The notes below the pieces were generated by a model. It was given only the letters and a program-made list of their open reading frames with translations. It made no database searches and was not told where the DNA came from. A program made the translations under genes and the position numbers. A stretch of DNA of 64,000 bases from Rhodoferax sp. U2-2l (lineage in GTDB: Bacteria; Pseudomonadota; Gammaproteobacteria; Burkholderiales; Burkholderiaceae_C): positions 89,326 through 153,325 of the forward strand of contig NZ_JAJCTH010000011.1 of assembly GCF_020594515.1 (NCBI RefSeq), in the 5' to 3' direction. The first letter of the stretch is position 1, and each line of letters opens with the position of its first letter. Of this stretch, positions 15,933-24,507 are shown piece after piece.

Positions 15933-16643
15933 TCAGACCGGCGACGGTACACCCTCGATAAAGGCGACGATCATGCGCGCCACGACAGCGCCGTCATGCC
16001 CCTTGGCCAGGCTGTCGGTACACGCCAGATACTGCGCCTCGCCCAGCGCCACACGCCGTTTGTCGAGCAAAAACGCGCTGTAGGCTTCCACAAACTCCGG
16101 GTGCGGCTGCACACAAAACACCCGGTCATCCACCGCGAAGGCCGCCACCGGGCAAAAGTCGCTGGTGGCCAGCAGCGTGGCGCCTTCGGGCAAGTCAAAC
16201 ACCTGGTCCTGGTGGCTGGCCAGCAAGCCCAGGTCAGTGCGTCCTTGGGCCATGTCGGGCGCCAGCCATTGGTAGGCCATGCGCCCGGCACCCCAACCCT
16301 GCGGCGCCCGGCCGACCCGTGCGCCCAGACACAGCGCAATCAACTGGTGGCCAAAACAGATGCCAATCAATTTCTTTTTGGCCTGCAGCAGCTGCTCGAC
16401 CTGCTGGCGCAACGCCAGCACCCAGGGCTCTTGCGAGAAAGCGTCGGCCCGGCTGCCGGTCAACAACACCGCGTCATACGCATCAAATGACGCAGGATAG
16501 TGCCCCTGCATGGTGTTGAACAGGTCGATCTGGCCGGTGGCACCGGCATCGCGCAGCAGGCGCTCCGTCATGGCGCCATAACTTTGGTAGATCGGCGCTA
16601 CCGCCGGGTCGAGGTAATCGTTGTCGAGGATGCAGAGTTTCAT
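15933..16643 (-). CDS. Class I glutamine amidotransferase-like protein
   Basis: 236 aa, stand-alone GATase1 domain of the GMP-synthase-like group. The triad is visible: C96 in GICFGHQLIA, H181 and E183 in QPHPEF. These enzymes release ammonia from glutamine or hydrolyse gamma-glutamyl bonds (PuuD-like, GGP-like), so the acceptor is unknown. The start overlaps the plsY stop (ATGA), so it is co-transcribed with plsY although no metabolic link is evident. Confidence 0.85.
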   Translation of the reverse strand: MKLCILDNDYLDPAVAPIYQSYGAMTERLLRDAGATGQIDLFNTMQGHYPASFDAYDAVLLTGSRADAFSQEPWVLALRQQVEQLLQAKKKLIGICFGHQLIALCLGARVGRAPQGWGAGRMAYQWLAPDMAQGRTDLGLLASHQDQVFDLPEGATLLATSDFCPVAAFAVDDRVFCVQPHPEFVEAYSAFLLDKRRVALGEAQYLACTDSLAKGHDGAVVARMIVAFIEGVPSPV

Positions 16644-17383
16644 GAGCGACGTTTGCCTGAGTGGGGTGGCTTGTGTTCAGCCGGGTGGTCTGACTTGGCG
16701 GGCCGGTGATGCGGGTGGCCACGGTGCGCACCATGGTCCGGCAACGCCGCCGGTGGCACTGCTTTTTTGCCCAGCTTTGACTCGGTGCCCTTGATCAGCC
16801 GGTTGATGTTGTCAGCGTGGCGATAAAGCAGAAACAGCGCCATCACGGTGATGCCAAACGCCACCGGGGTGTTTTTGAGCCAAAACGTATCACCCGCCAG
16901 CAGGTACACCACCGGCGCCATCACCGCCGCAGTGATCGACGCCAGCGACGAGTAGCGGAACCCGGCTGCCATCAGCACCCAGATCAGCAGCGTGGCCAGA
17001 CCCAGCCAACCGCTCACCCCCAGCAGCACACCCAGCGCGGTGGCCACGCCCTTGCCGCCTTCAAATTTGAAAAACACCGGGTACACATGCCCCAGAAAAG
17101 CCGCCAGCCCGACCATCGCCAGCGTGCCCTCGCCCAGACCATAGGGTGCGCCATACCAACTCACCAGCGCCACCGGCAGCCAGCCCTTGGCGGCGTCCAG
17201 CAGCAGCGTGATGATGGCAGCCGCCTTGGAGCCCGAGCGCAACACATTGGTGGCCCCAGGGTTTTTGCTGCCAAAGGTGCGCGGATCGTTCAGGCCCATG
17301 ATGCGGCTGACGATCACCGCAAACGACAGCGACCCGACCAGATACGCGGCCAGCACGGCCAGAAAAGGCCCAAAACTTTGCAT
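16640..17383 (-). CDS. plsY: Acyl-phosphate:glycerol-3-phosphate acyltransferase with His-rich tail
   Basis: Inner-membrane enzyme making lysophosphatidic acid from acyl phosphate and glycerol-3-phosphate, first step of phospholipid synthesis. About 247 aa from the ATG at 17383 (a TTG at 17392 is also in frame). Five or so membrane segments, with conserved GSLSFAVIVSR, the DPRTFGSKNPGATNVLR loop and FKFEGGKGVAT, all in the usual order. The core ends near residue 210. The last 35 residues form an unusual cytoplasmic His/Pro/Lys-rich tail (DHGAHRGHPHHRPAKSDH and beyond) that most PlsY proteins lack and that could bind metal. Confidence 0.94.
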   Translation of the reverse strand: MQSFGPFLAVLAAYLVGSLSFAVIVSRIMGLNDPRTFGSKNPGATNVLRSGSKAAAIITLLLDAAKGWLPVALVSWYGAPYGLGEGTLAMVGLAAFLGHVYPVFFKFEGGKGVATALGVLLGVSGWLGLATLLIWVLMAAGFRYSSLASITAAVMAPVVYLLAGDTFWLKNTPVAFGITVMALFLLYRHADNINRLIKGTESKLGKKAVPPAALPDHGAHRGHPHHRPAKSDHPAEHKPPHSGKRRS

Positions 17384-17466
17384 GAATTCCAAACAACACT
17401 CCTGCTGCCCGACATGGCGGGCGTGAAACCGGTATTTTGCCAGCCTGCGTTGGCCGCGCCAAAACC

Positions 17467-17967
17467 TCAGCCCAGCCCCTCAGCCAGCGCGCAAGTCACC
17501 GGCTTTGCACCCAGCAGGTCCACACACACCTGCGGCGCCAGCCCCACCAGGTAACCCCGGCGTCCGCCGTTGATCAGGATTTTGGGCAGCGCCAAAATGG
17601 TGGCCTCAACAAACACCGGCATGGTTTTTCGGGTGCCAAACGGCGAGGTGCCGCCCACCAGATAACCGCTGTGCCGGTTGGCCACCTCCGGCGTGCACGG
17701 CTCCACCGACTTGGCGCCGATCTGGCGCGCCAGGTTTTTGGTCGACACCTTGCGGTTGCCATGCATCAGCACCACCAACGGTTTGGCGTCTTGGTCCTGC
17801 ATGATCAACGTCTTGACCACCGCGTACGGATCCCAGCCCAGCTCGGCCGCGCTGTGCAAAGCGCCACCGTGTTCCAGATAGTCGTAAGGGTGTTCAGAGA
17901 AAGCCACCCGGCTGGCTTTGAGCAGCTGAGTGGCAGGCGTCAGGCTGACGTGGTCTTTCTTGGCCAT
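17467..17967 (-). CDS. ybaK: Cys-tRNA(Pro)/Cys-tRNA(Cys) deacylase
   Basis: Removes cysteine mis-attached to tRNA-Pro in the cytoplasm. 166 aa from the ATG at 17967 (MAKKDHVSLTPATQLL), the normal YbaK/EbsC start; the open frame continues upstream into the BLUF gene but that part is not conserved. Motifs seen: AVVKTLIMQ, VSTKNLARQIGAKSV, GYLVGGTSPFGTRKTMPV with the conserved GGxSPFGxxK pattern, and INGGRRGYLV. It starts 7 bp after the BLUF gene stop, so the two are probably one transcript. Confidence 0.93.
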   Translation of the reverse strand: MAKKDHVSLTPATQLLKASRVAFSEHPYDYLEHGGALHSAAELGWDPYAVVKTLIMQDQDAKPLVVLMHGNRKVSTKNLARQIGAKSVEPCTPEVANRHSGYLVGGTSPFGTRKTMPVFVEATILALPKILINGGRRGYLVGLAPQVCVDLLGAKPVTCALAEGLG

Positions 17968-17974
17968 GTGACCG

Positions 17975-18397
17975 TCAAAGCATGCCCCGGCTGAAGAGTT
18001 CCAGCATTTCGAGCGCCACCCCTGGCTTGCCACTGATCGCGGCGGCATCAAAACCAAACTCGAAAAACGGCGCGTAGTCAGGCACCTTGGCAGCCAAACC
18101 GGGCTCAAGTTGCCGGTAACCCATGCGCCAGTCGGCGAAATGCCGCTCGGTCACGGTTTCTTCGGTCAGCAGCACCGTGTTCCGGTGGCGAACGTCCTGG
18201 CAAATGCGGTCGTAGGTGCGCTTGACCAATTCGCGCTCGCCTTCAAGCACCTGCAAAAAATTGCCCTGGGCGTACAGCAGCATGCCGGTGATGCCGTCTT
18301 CCTCGTTGTGGCGCACCGACGAGGCCAGAATGGCCGGAATCTGCGTCTCGTCCTTATTGACCAAATCGCTCACGTAGATCAACTGCACCAAACTCAT
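17975..18397 (-). CDS. BLUF-domain blue-light photoreceptor (short type)
   Basis: 140 aa: one FAD-binding BLUF domain plus a short C-terminal helical cap, the size of PixD/Slr1694-type proteins. Photochemically key residues are present: Y8 (LIYVS), N31 and the RHNEEDGITGMLLY helix, Q49 (GNFLQVLEG), W90 and M92 (ADWRMGY). Short BLUF proteins signal through partner proteins rather than an attached enzyme domain; the partner is not evident here. The adjacent downstream gene is ybaK. A diguanylate cyclase operon begins 1.2 kb upstream on the same strand, with an aldo/keto reductase gene between. Confidence 0.93.
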   Translation of the reverse strand: MSLVQLIYVSDLVNKDETQIPAILASSVRHNEEDGITGMLLYAQGNFLQVLEGERELVKRTYDRICQDVRHRNTVLLTEETVTERHFADWRMGYRQLEPGLAAKVPDYAPFFEFGFDAAAISGKPGVALEMLELFSRGML

Positions 18398-18428
18398 TTA
18401 ACCCTCCAACAGCACGTCAGCCAAACAC

Positions 18429-19490
18429 TCACATGGCCGGGTCACGCAGCTCCCAGCGGATCACATCCACTTGCTGGAGCAGTTCAGGCGACAAGGACGT
18501 GCCCCAGATGTCGATATTTTCATCCAGCTGCGCCACCGAGGTCACACCGATGATGGTGCTGGCCACCCGCCACTGGTTGTAACAAAAGGCCAGCGCCAGT
18601 TGCGTCGGCGTGAGCCCGTGCGCGCGGGCCAATGCGCTGTAGCGTTTGGCTGCCACCAGCGCCTCGGGGCGGCCCCAGCGCTGTTTGCGGCTGGCCTCGA
18701 ATTTGGTCAGGCGCGCTTGTGCGGGCGCACCGGGCCCGGTCAGGCCGGTGTCGTCGTATTTGCCACTCAGCAAGCCAAATGACAGCGGCGAATACGCCAG
18801 CAGCGACACGCTCAGGTGGTGCAGGGTTTCGTCCAGCGCGTTCTCCACACTGCGGTTGAGCAGGCTGTAGCCGTTTTGGACGGTGGCCACACGCGGCAAG
18901 CCGTGCTGCTCGGCCAGGCGCACAAATTCGTGCACGCCATACGGCGTTTCATTCGACAAACCCACCGCGCGCACCTTGCCGGCCTTGACCAGTTGGCCCA
19001 GCGCTTCCAACTGGGCGTGGATGGAGGCGCCTGTTTCCTCACGCGGTTGGAAATACAGGCTGCCAAACATCGGCACACTGCGTACCGGCCAGTGGATCTG
19101 GTAGAGGTCAATCACATCGGTTTTCAGGCGCTGCAGGCTGGCGTCGCACGCGGCCAGGATGTCGTCTGGCGTCAAGTCGGTGCTGCCACCGCGAATCCAC
19201 GGCATGCCACGGCTGGGGCCCGCCACCTTGGTGGCAAGAATGAGCTTTTGCCGCGCGCCCGGACGCTGCGCCAGCCAGTTGCCAAGGATGCGCTCGGTGG
19301 CGTTGAAGGTTTCGGCACGCGGCGGCACGGCGTACATCTCGGCCGTGTCGATGAAATTGATGCCGCGCTCCAGCGCGCGATCCAGAATGGCAAAGGCCAG
19401 GGCCTCATCGACTTGCTCGCCAAAGGTCATGGTGCCCAGGCAAATGGGGGTCACAAAGAGATCGCTGCTGCCAAGTTGAAGCGTATTCAT
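18429..19490 (-). CDS. tas: Aldo/keto reductase, Tas family
   Basis: NADP(H)-dependent oxidoreductase with the AKR barrel fold. 353 aa from the ATG at 19490 (an upstream TTG at 19511 is possible). Catalytic tetrad region: FIDTAEMY (Asp and Tyr), ILATKVAG (Lys) and YQIHWP (His). The residues WPVRSVPMFG and NGYSLLNRSVE fit the E. coli Tas (YajO/YghZ-like) subgroup. Natural substrate not known. Single gene between the BLUF gene and the diguanylate cyclase operon, same strand. Confidence 0.88.
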   Translation of the reverse strand: MNTLQLGSSDLFVTPICLGTMTFGEQVDEALAFAILDRALERGINFIDTAEMYAVPPRAETFNATERILGNWLAQRPGARQKLILATKVAGPSRGMPWIRGGSTDLTPDDILAACDASLQRLKTDVIDLYQIHWPVRSVPMFGSLYFQPREETGASIHAQLEALGQLVKAGKVRAVGLSNETPYGVHEFVRLAEQHGLPRVATVQNGYSLLNRSVENALDETLHHLSVSLLAYSPLSFGLLSGKYDDTGLTGPGAPAQARLTKFEASRKQRWGRPEALVAAKRYSALARAHGLTPTQLALAFCYNQWRVASTIIGVTSVAQLDENIDIWGTSLSPELLQQVDVIRWELRDPAM

Positions 19491-19583
19491 GGGTGTCAAA
19501 AAAGTTGTCAAAACGTCGGTCGCACAAGTTTATGGCCCGCATCCAAGCCCGCAACGCCACGTTTGAACGCAGCCGGGACAGTG

Positions 19584-20597
19584 TCACGCACCTTGAGGTT
19601 GATCCACATGCTCTGAAAAAACAGGCGCTGTGCCGCAGACCTGGTTGCGCCCGGCATCCTTGGCGCGGTACAGCGCGATGTCTGCCAGGTTCAGCAGGCT
19701 CTCGGCAGTGAGTACCTGGTGGGGGGCGGACACCGCCACTCCCGCGCTTAGGGTCAACACCTGCGCACAATCGCTGCCCGCGTGCGCTATTTGCAGATCG
19801 CGCACGCGCCGCAACACCTCATGGGCCAGTTGCATGGCGCCGGCCTGGTCGGTTTCGGGCAGGATGACCACCAATTCCTCGCCGCCAAAACGTGCTGCCA
19901 CGTCGCGCGGGCGCCGGCAAATCTCGCGCAGCACGGCCCCCACGCTGCGCAGGACGTCGTCACCCTTGAGGTGACCGTACAAATCATTGAATTGCTTGAA
20001 GTAGTCGATGTCGAACATGACTGCCGCCACGCTGGTGCCCAGGCGGTCAGCGGCACGCAGCTCCTGTGCGAGCTTGTCATCCAGCAGGCGACGGTTACCC
20101 AGTCCAGTCAGGGTGTCGAGGTTGGCCATGTCGTGCAGCTTGTCGGCCTGCGCCTTGAGCAGGCGCTCACGCATCACCGAGTTGGTGACATCGCTGATCT
20201 GGATCATTGTGTAACGCTGGTCGGCCATGCGGGTCGCCTGAAAACCCATCGGAATGATGCGGATGGACTGGCGCAACACCTTGTCCTGGCTGCGCTGTGC
20301 CGATGGCAGGTACAGCGGAAAAGGTGCCGGATGCAAGGTCTGCGACAGCAGCGCCGGGAAGCCGCTGGCCAGCGCCTGCGTCAGAAACAGCATGAAGTGG
20401 CTGCGCACCAGCTGTGGAAAGACCTCGTCGAGCTTTTTTTGCGCCATCTGGTCAAACGCCATCTCGGCATGGCGCAAAAACCACTTGTTGGCAAACACCA
20501 CGCGGCTTTGGCCATCCAGCACGATCAGGCCCAGCTGCAGGTTGTCGAGCGCCCAGTCTGACCAGGGCGGGTTGGCGGCGATTTCGGGCGAATTCAT
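19584..20597 (-). CDS. PAS-GGDEF diguanylate cyclase
   Basis: 337 aa. The N-terminal PAS-like sensor (about 15-140, QLGLIVLDGQSRVVFANKWF) is followed by a short helix and a GGDEF domain with DTLTGLGNRR, MFDIDYFKQFND and the active-site loop FGGEEL (237-242). GGEEL is a functional variant of GGDEF. An RPRD inhibitory site lies five residues before GGEEL, so product feedback by cyclic di-GMP is expected. No membrane segments, so cytoplasmic. The start overlaps the CheC-like gene by ATGA: it is the third gene of a response regulator / CheC / cyclase operon. Confidence 0.93.
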   Translation of the reverse strand: MNSPEIAANPPWSDWALDNLQLGLIVLDGQSRVVFANKWFLRHAEMAFDQMAQKKLDEVFPQLVRSHFMLFLTQALASGFPALLSQTLHPAPFPLYLPSAQRSQDKVLRQSIRIIPMGFQATRMADQRYTMIQISDVTNSVMRERLLKAQADKLHDMANLDTLTGLGNRRLLDDKLAQELRAADRLGTSVAAVMFDIDYFKQFNDLYGHLKGDDVLRSVGAVLREICRRPRDVAARFGGEELVVILPETDQAGAMQLAHEVLRRVRDLQIAHAGSDCAQVLTLSAGVAVSAPHQVLTAESLLNLADIALYRAKDAGRNQVCGTAPVFSEHVDQPQGA

Positions 20598-21202
20598 GTG
20601 TGCAAGGTCTGCAGGAAGGCTTGCACCGTGGCCTTGAGCGATGCGACAGACTCCACATCCAGCATGAACACCAGATAACCCTGGACGGCCAAGGCATCCA
20701 GGGTGAAGTCAATCTGCAGACTCAGCACCTGTTCTTGCAGTTGCCCCTGGCCGCACAACACGTCGCGCACCGGGCCCATTTCAACCTGCGGCAGGGAACC
20801 TTCAAACCTGAGCCGCAGCACATCGGCAATGCCTGAAACCACCGAGTTGAGCAGGATGTTGCCAATCTCGGCCATGGCTTCCTGCTCCATTTCGCCAAGC
20901 TGTTCCAGCGGCACGTCGCCGCCCACCATCATCTGCACCAGTTGCAGGCTTTGCTGCACCGGGAACATCAGCACGGCTTCGGTGTTGAGCACACCCCTGA
21001 AATCTTGGCGTACCGCGCAAATGCGCTCCGTGCCCTGGGCCATCAGGTCGTCGCTGATGTCTTGCTTGGACAGCATGGCGACCAGCGGCACCTTCAGGCG
21101 CACCGGCGAGCCAGCCAGCTGGCTCAAGGCATCGGCGGCCTGACCGACGCCGACATTGAAAACCTCGGTCAGGGCATCGAGTTCAATGTCGTTCAGGTTC
21201 AT
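20594..21202 (-). CDS. CheC-like CheY-phosphatase family protein
   Basis: 202 aa with two copies of the CheC active-site helix. The first, DALTEVFN...P, keeps the D-x3-E-x2-N pattern with exactly 22 residues to the conserved Pro. The second, EAMAEIGN...P, has Glu at the first position. CheC proteins dephosphorylate CheY-type regulators. The neighbouring receiver-only gene encodes a plausible substrate, coupled by ATGA overlap at 21199-21202. No other chemotaxis genes are present, so this looks like a stand-alone signalling module ending in a diguanylate cyclase. Confidence 0.88.
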   Translation of the reverse strand: MNLNDIELDALTEVFNVGVGQAADALSQLAGSPVRLKVPLVAMLSKQDISDDLMAQGTERICAVRQDFRGVLNTEAVLMFPVQQSLQLVQMMVGGDVPLEQLGEMEQEAMAEIGNILLNSVVSGIADVLRLRFEGSLPQVEMGPVRDVLCGQGQLQEQVLSLQIDFTLDALAVQGYLVFMLDVESVASLKATVQAFLQTLHT

Positions 21203-21567
21203 GTTGCTGCAAGAAAATAGCCAATCGCCTCGCGAATGGCGGGCTCGGTGGCGGGCTTTTTGATGAAGGTGACTTGCAAGGCAGCGGCTTGGTCGCGACT
21301 GGCTTCCTGGATGTTGGCGGTCAGCATGGCGATGCGCGCGGTGGTGTTGAAGGTGCGGATCTGCTCAACAGCCTCGAAACCGTTGATACCCGGCATGTTG
21401 ACATCCATGGTGATGAAGTCCGGCGCACTCACGCGCACCATGGCCACGGCTTCTTCCCCGCTGGCGGCCTCCAACAGCGTCCAGGTGGGCTGCAGTTGCT
21501 GCACCTTGGCCTTGATCATCATGCGGGAAACCTTGCTGTCGTCGACCACTAAAAGCGTCTGCGTCAT
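21199..21567 (-). CDS. CheY-like receiver-only response regulator
   Basis: 122 aa from the ATG at 21567 (a TTG two codons upstream is in frame). Single receiver domain with the acidic pair D9-D10 (VVDDSKV), phospho-acceptor D55 (ITMDVNMPG), Thr in AMLTAN and Lys in FIKKPA. No output domain. First gene of the operon whose next genes encode a CheC-like phosphatase and a diguanylate cyclase. The cognate histidine kinase is not in the window. Confidence 0.93.
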   Translation of the reverse strand: MTQTLLVVDDSKVSRMMIKAKVQQLQPTWTLLEAASGEEAVAMVRVSAPDFITMDVNMPGINGFEAVEQIRTFNTTARIAMLTANIQEASRDQAAALQVTFIKKPATEPAIREAIGYFLAAT

Positions 21568-21672
21568 TGCCAACTTTCGTTATTTTTTATCGGGTCATCA
21601 ATTATGCAACGATGCCCATACGGCTTGACGATGTGCCCCAAGGGAACTGGCGGCGTCTTTATCATCGGCAGC

Positions 21673-22593
21673 ATGTACAGCGCTCAAAAAATCTCCCGCA
21701 GTGTCTTTGTTCCCGTGCGCGGCCTGCACTACCACGTCCGGGTCTGGGGCGAACCCCAGGCGGATCAGCCGCCGCTGGTGCTGTTACACGGCTGGATGGA
21801 TGTGGCGGCCAGCTTCCAGTTTGTGGTGGACGCGCTGGAACAGGACCACTTCATCATCGCCCCCGACTGGCGCGGTTTTGGCCTGACCGCCTCAGGCGGC
21901 GCCGACAGCTTCTGGTACCCCGATTACCTGGCGGACCTGGACGCGCTGCTGGCCCACTACGCGCCCGATACGCCGGTGCATCTGGTCGGCCACAGCATGG
22001 GCGCCAACATCGCCATGTTGTACGCCGGTATTCGCCCACAGCGGGTGCGCAGCCTGGTCAATCTGGAAGGTTTTGGCCTGCCCGCCACCCAGCCCGAACA
22101 GGCGGTGGCGCGATTCACCCAGTGGCTGGACGAGCTGAAAGCGCCAAACGGCCAGACAACACAGCTCAAAGCCTACCCGTCGCTGGACGCCGTGGCCGCC
22201 CGCCTCAAGAAAAACAACCCGCGCCTGGGTGCCGACAAGGCCAGCTGGCTGGCCAGCCACTGGGCGGTCGAGGCGGCTCCCGGCCAATGGCAAATTTTGG
22301 CCGAGGCGGCGCACAAGCTGGCCAACCCGCAGCTCTACCGCGTGGACGAAATCCTGGCCATCCACCGCCACATCAGCGCACCCGTGCTGATGGTGGAGGC
22401 CGAAGACGACAGCATTGCCCAGTGGTGGCACAGCAAGTTCACCCGCGCCGAACATCGCCAACGCCTGCAGGCGGTACCCGATCTGCGCCTGGAGGTGCTG
22501 CCCGACTGCGGTCACATGCTGCACCATGACCAGCCGCAGGCGGTGGCGGCGTTGATGGAAGCCTTCATCACCGAGCCCGGCGTGAGAAAATAG
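21673..22593 (+). CDS. Alpha/beta-hydrolase fold protein
   Basis: 306 aa from the ATG at 21673 (MYSAQKIS). The frame is open from an ATG at 21604, but those 23 residues do not look conserved and neither start has a good ribosome site. Family motifs: LLHGWMDVAASF (oxyanion loop), DWRGFGLTASGG, nucleophile elbow GHSMGANIA with Ser, and catalytic His in PDCGHMLHHD. Substrate unknown; such enzymes include esterases and C-C hydrolases. Lies just upstream of prfB, 39 bp before its start. Confidence 0.88.
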   Translation: MYSAQKISRSVFVPVRGLHYHVRVWGEPQADQPPLVLLHGWMDVAASFQFVVDALEQDHFIIAPDWRGFGLTASGGADSFWYPDYLADLDALLAHYAPDTPVHLVGHSMGANIAMLYAGIRPQRVRSLVNLEGFGLPATQPEQAVARFTQWLDELKAPNGQTTQLKAYPSLDAVAARLKKNNPRLGADKASWLASHWAVEAAPGQWQILAEAAHKLANPQLYRVDEILAIHRHISAPVLMVEAEDDSIAQWWHSKFTRAEHRQRLQAVPDLRLEVLPDCGHMLHHDQPQAVAALMEAFITEPGVRK

Positions 22594-22632
22594 CCTGTTA
22601 TTTGTCAGACAGAACCACACAGGATATTCATC

Positions 22633-23737
22633 ATGGAAGCAGAACGCATCAACGCCATTGGCAACCTCCTCGCTGATTTGAGCGCCCGGGCCCTTGATTT
22701 ACGGGGGTATCTTTGACTTCGATGCCAAATTCGAACGTCTGAGAACCGTCAACGCCAGCCTGGAAGACCCCACGGTCTGGAATGACCCCAAACGCGCCCA
22801 GGAGCTGGGCAAAGAGAAAAAGCTGCTCGACGGCGTGGTGGTCACGCTCACCGACCTGCAGCGCGATTTGTCCGACAACACCGAGCTGTTCGAGATGAGC
22901 CGCGACGACAACGACGAGGCCGGCCTGATCACCATCGAGGAAGACGCTGTCCGGCTCGAAGAGATTGTCAAGGGCCTGGAATTCCGCCGCATGTTCAACA
23001 ACCCGGCCGACCCGCTGAACTGTTTTGTCGACATCCAGGCCGGCGCCGGGGGTACCGAGGCCTGCGACTGGGCCAGCATGCTGCTGCGCCAGTACCTGCG
23101 TTACTGCGAGCGCAAGGGATTCAAGACCGAGGTGGAAGACGAAACGGCCGGTGACACGGCGGGCATCAAGGGCGCGTCGTTCAGGGTGGAAGGTGAATAC
23201 GCCTTTGGCCTGCTGCGCACCGAAACTGGCGTGCACCGGCTGGTGCGCAAGAGCCCGTTTGACTCATCAGGCGGCCGCCACACCAGCTTTGCCAGCGTGT
23301 TTGTTTACCCCGAGATTGATGACTCGATCGAGATCAACATCAACCCGTCAGATGTGCGCACTGACACCTTCCGCGCCAGCGGCGCCGGTGGCCAGCACAT
23401 CAACAAGACCGACTCGGCCGTGCGGCTGACGCACATCCCCACGGGCATCGTGGTGCAGTGCCAGGACGGCCGCAGCCAACACGGCAACCGCGACATCGCC
23501 TGGCAGCGCTTGCGCTCCAAGCTGTACGACTTTGAACTGCGCAAGCAAAAAGAAGAGCAGCAAAAACTCGAAGATGGCAAAACGGACGTGGGCTGGGGGC
23601 ACCAGATTCGCAGCTATGTGCTGGACAACAGCCGCATCAAGGACCTGCGCACCAACTATGAAACGTCCGCCACACAAAAGGTGCTGGACGGGGATCTGGA
23701 CCCGTTCATTGAAGCTTCTTTGAAGCAAGGCGTATGA
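22633..23737 (+). CDS. prfB: Peptide chain release factor 2 with programmed +1 frameshift
   Basis: Terminates translation at UGA and UAA. Two frames are needed. An ATG at 22633 gives 27 codons ending at an in-frame TGA at 22714-22716; after a +1 shift at CTT-T, translation continues from GAC at 22715 to the stop at 23737, giving about 367 aa, the usual RF2 length. The peptide anticodon SPF ([12 protein letters not shown]) and the catalytic GGQ ([15 protein letters not shown]) are both present. The stop overlaps the next gene as ATGA. Annotation pipelines often start this gene wrongly downstream of the shift site. Confidence 0.97.
22701..22717 (+). promoter_or_regulatory. Programmed +1 frameshift signal of prfB
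   Basis: ACGGGGGTATCTTTGAC: an internal Shine-Dalgarno-like GGGGG, three bases, then the slippery CTT followed by TGA C. This is the classical RF2 autoregulatory site: low RF2 lets the ribosome slip past its own UGA codon. Confidence 0.96.
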
Positions 23738-24507
23738 GTACCAACCAGTCGTCGGTTACCAACGTCTTGAGCGCCGCCGGGCCGCCCCAAGGCGCGAGGG
23801 CCCCCTTGGGGGGCAGTGCAGTACGCGAAGCCACAAACGTGGGGGCGTTTATTTTCGACATGGACGGCACCATGATCGACTCGATGGCCAGCCATGCCAA
23901 GAGCTGGGTGGCGTTTGTGCAGCAGCACGGCATCGAGATCGACATCCCTGACCTGATGCGCCGCACCACCGGGCGCACCGGCGCCGAATGCATGCGCGAG
24001 CTGTTCCAGCGTGACATGACCGATGCCGAGGCCTGGGGCTACATTGCCATCAAGGAACAGCTCTACCGCGACCTGTTCGCACCGATCTTTGCCGAGGTGG
24101 TTGGCTTCAAACAGTTTGCCGCGCAAGCCCTGCAGCGCGGCCTGAAACTCGGTGTAGGCACGGCGGGCGACCGCCACAACATCGCATTTGCCATGCAGCG
24201 CCTGTGCTTGCCCCAGGCACCGCATGCGGTGGTCGGCGGTGATGAAGGCCTGCCCGGCAAACCCCAGCCCGCTATATTTTTAGAAGCCGCCAGGCGAATG
24301 GGAATCAGGCCTGAAGACTGTATTGTTTTTGAAGACGCACCACTGGGCATCGAGGCCGCGCGGCGTGCCGGTATGCGGGCGGTAGCCATCTGCACCAGTC
24401 ACCGCGCCGAGGAGCTGGCCGGGCCGCACGTGATCGCGGCTGCAGGCAATTACCTCGAACTCATCGAATCAAAATTTCTGGAGACACTACATGTTGCAAC
24501 TGCGTGA
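23734..24507 (+). CDS. HAD-superfamily phosphatase (beta-phosphoglucomutase/Gph-like)
   Basis: 257 aa from the ATG that overlaps the prfB stop (ATGA). Motif [11 protein letters not shown] is at about 41-50, preceded in most relatives by only a few residues. Motif III and IV are in [15 protein letters not shown] and [18 protein letters not shown]. Substrate is probably a small phosphorylated metabolite and is not identifiable. The first 35 residues are odd: they are largely encoded by a GC-rich palindromic dispersed repeat, and a GTG at 23839 just before VGAFIF could be the ancestral or real start. The stop overlaps the pepN start by 17 bp. Confidence 0.88.
   Translation: MSTNQSSVTNVLSAAGPPQGARAPLGGSAVREATNVGAFIFDMDGTMIDSMASHAKSWVAFVQQHGIEIDIPDLMRRTTGRTGAECMRELFQRDMTDAEAWGYIAIKEQLYRDLFAPIFAEVVGFKQFAAQALQRGLKLGVGTAGDRHNIAFAMQRLCLPQAPHAVVGGDEGLPGKPQPAIFLEAARRMGIRPEDCIVFEDAPLGIEAARRAGMRAVAICTSHRAEELAGPHVIAAAGNYLELIESKFLETLHVATA
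23772..23849 (+). repeat. GC-rich palindromic dispersed repeat at the 5' end of the HAD gene
   Basis: GCCGCCCCAAGG and CCCCTTGGGGGGC form a strong hairpin, followed by a tail reading GCAGTGCAGTACGCGAAGC and GTGGGGGCG. I recall this layout as a common dispersed repeat in Comamonadaceae. It is read in frame as part of the HAD protein, or forms an mRNA hairpin between prfB and a GTG start at 23839. Confidence 0.65.

Noticed and set aside
24271..24320. Possible fourth copy of the small dispersed repeat in the HAD gene (GCTATATTTTTAGAAGC...)
   Set aside because: The encoded residues [15 protein letters not shown] are the normal HAD motif III region, so ordinary coding explains it. Rare codons ATA and TTA keep it mildly suspicious.
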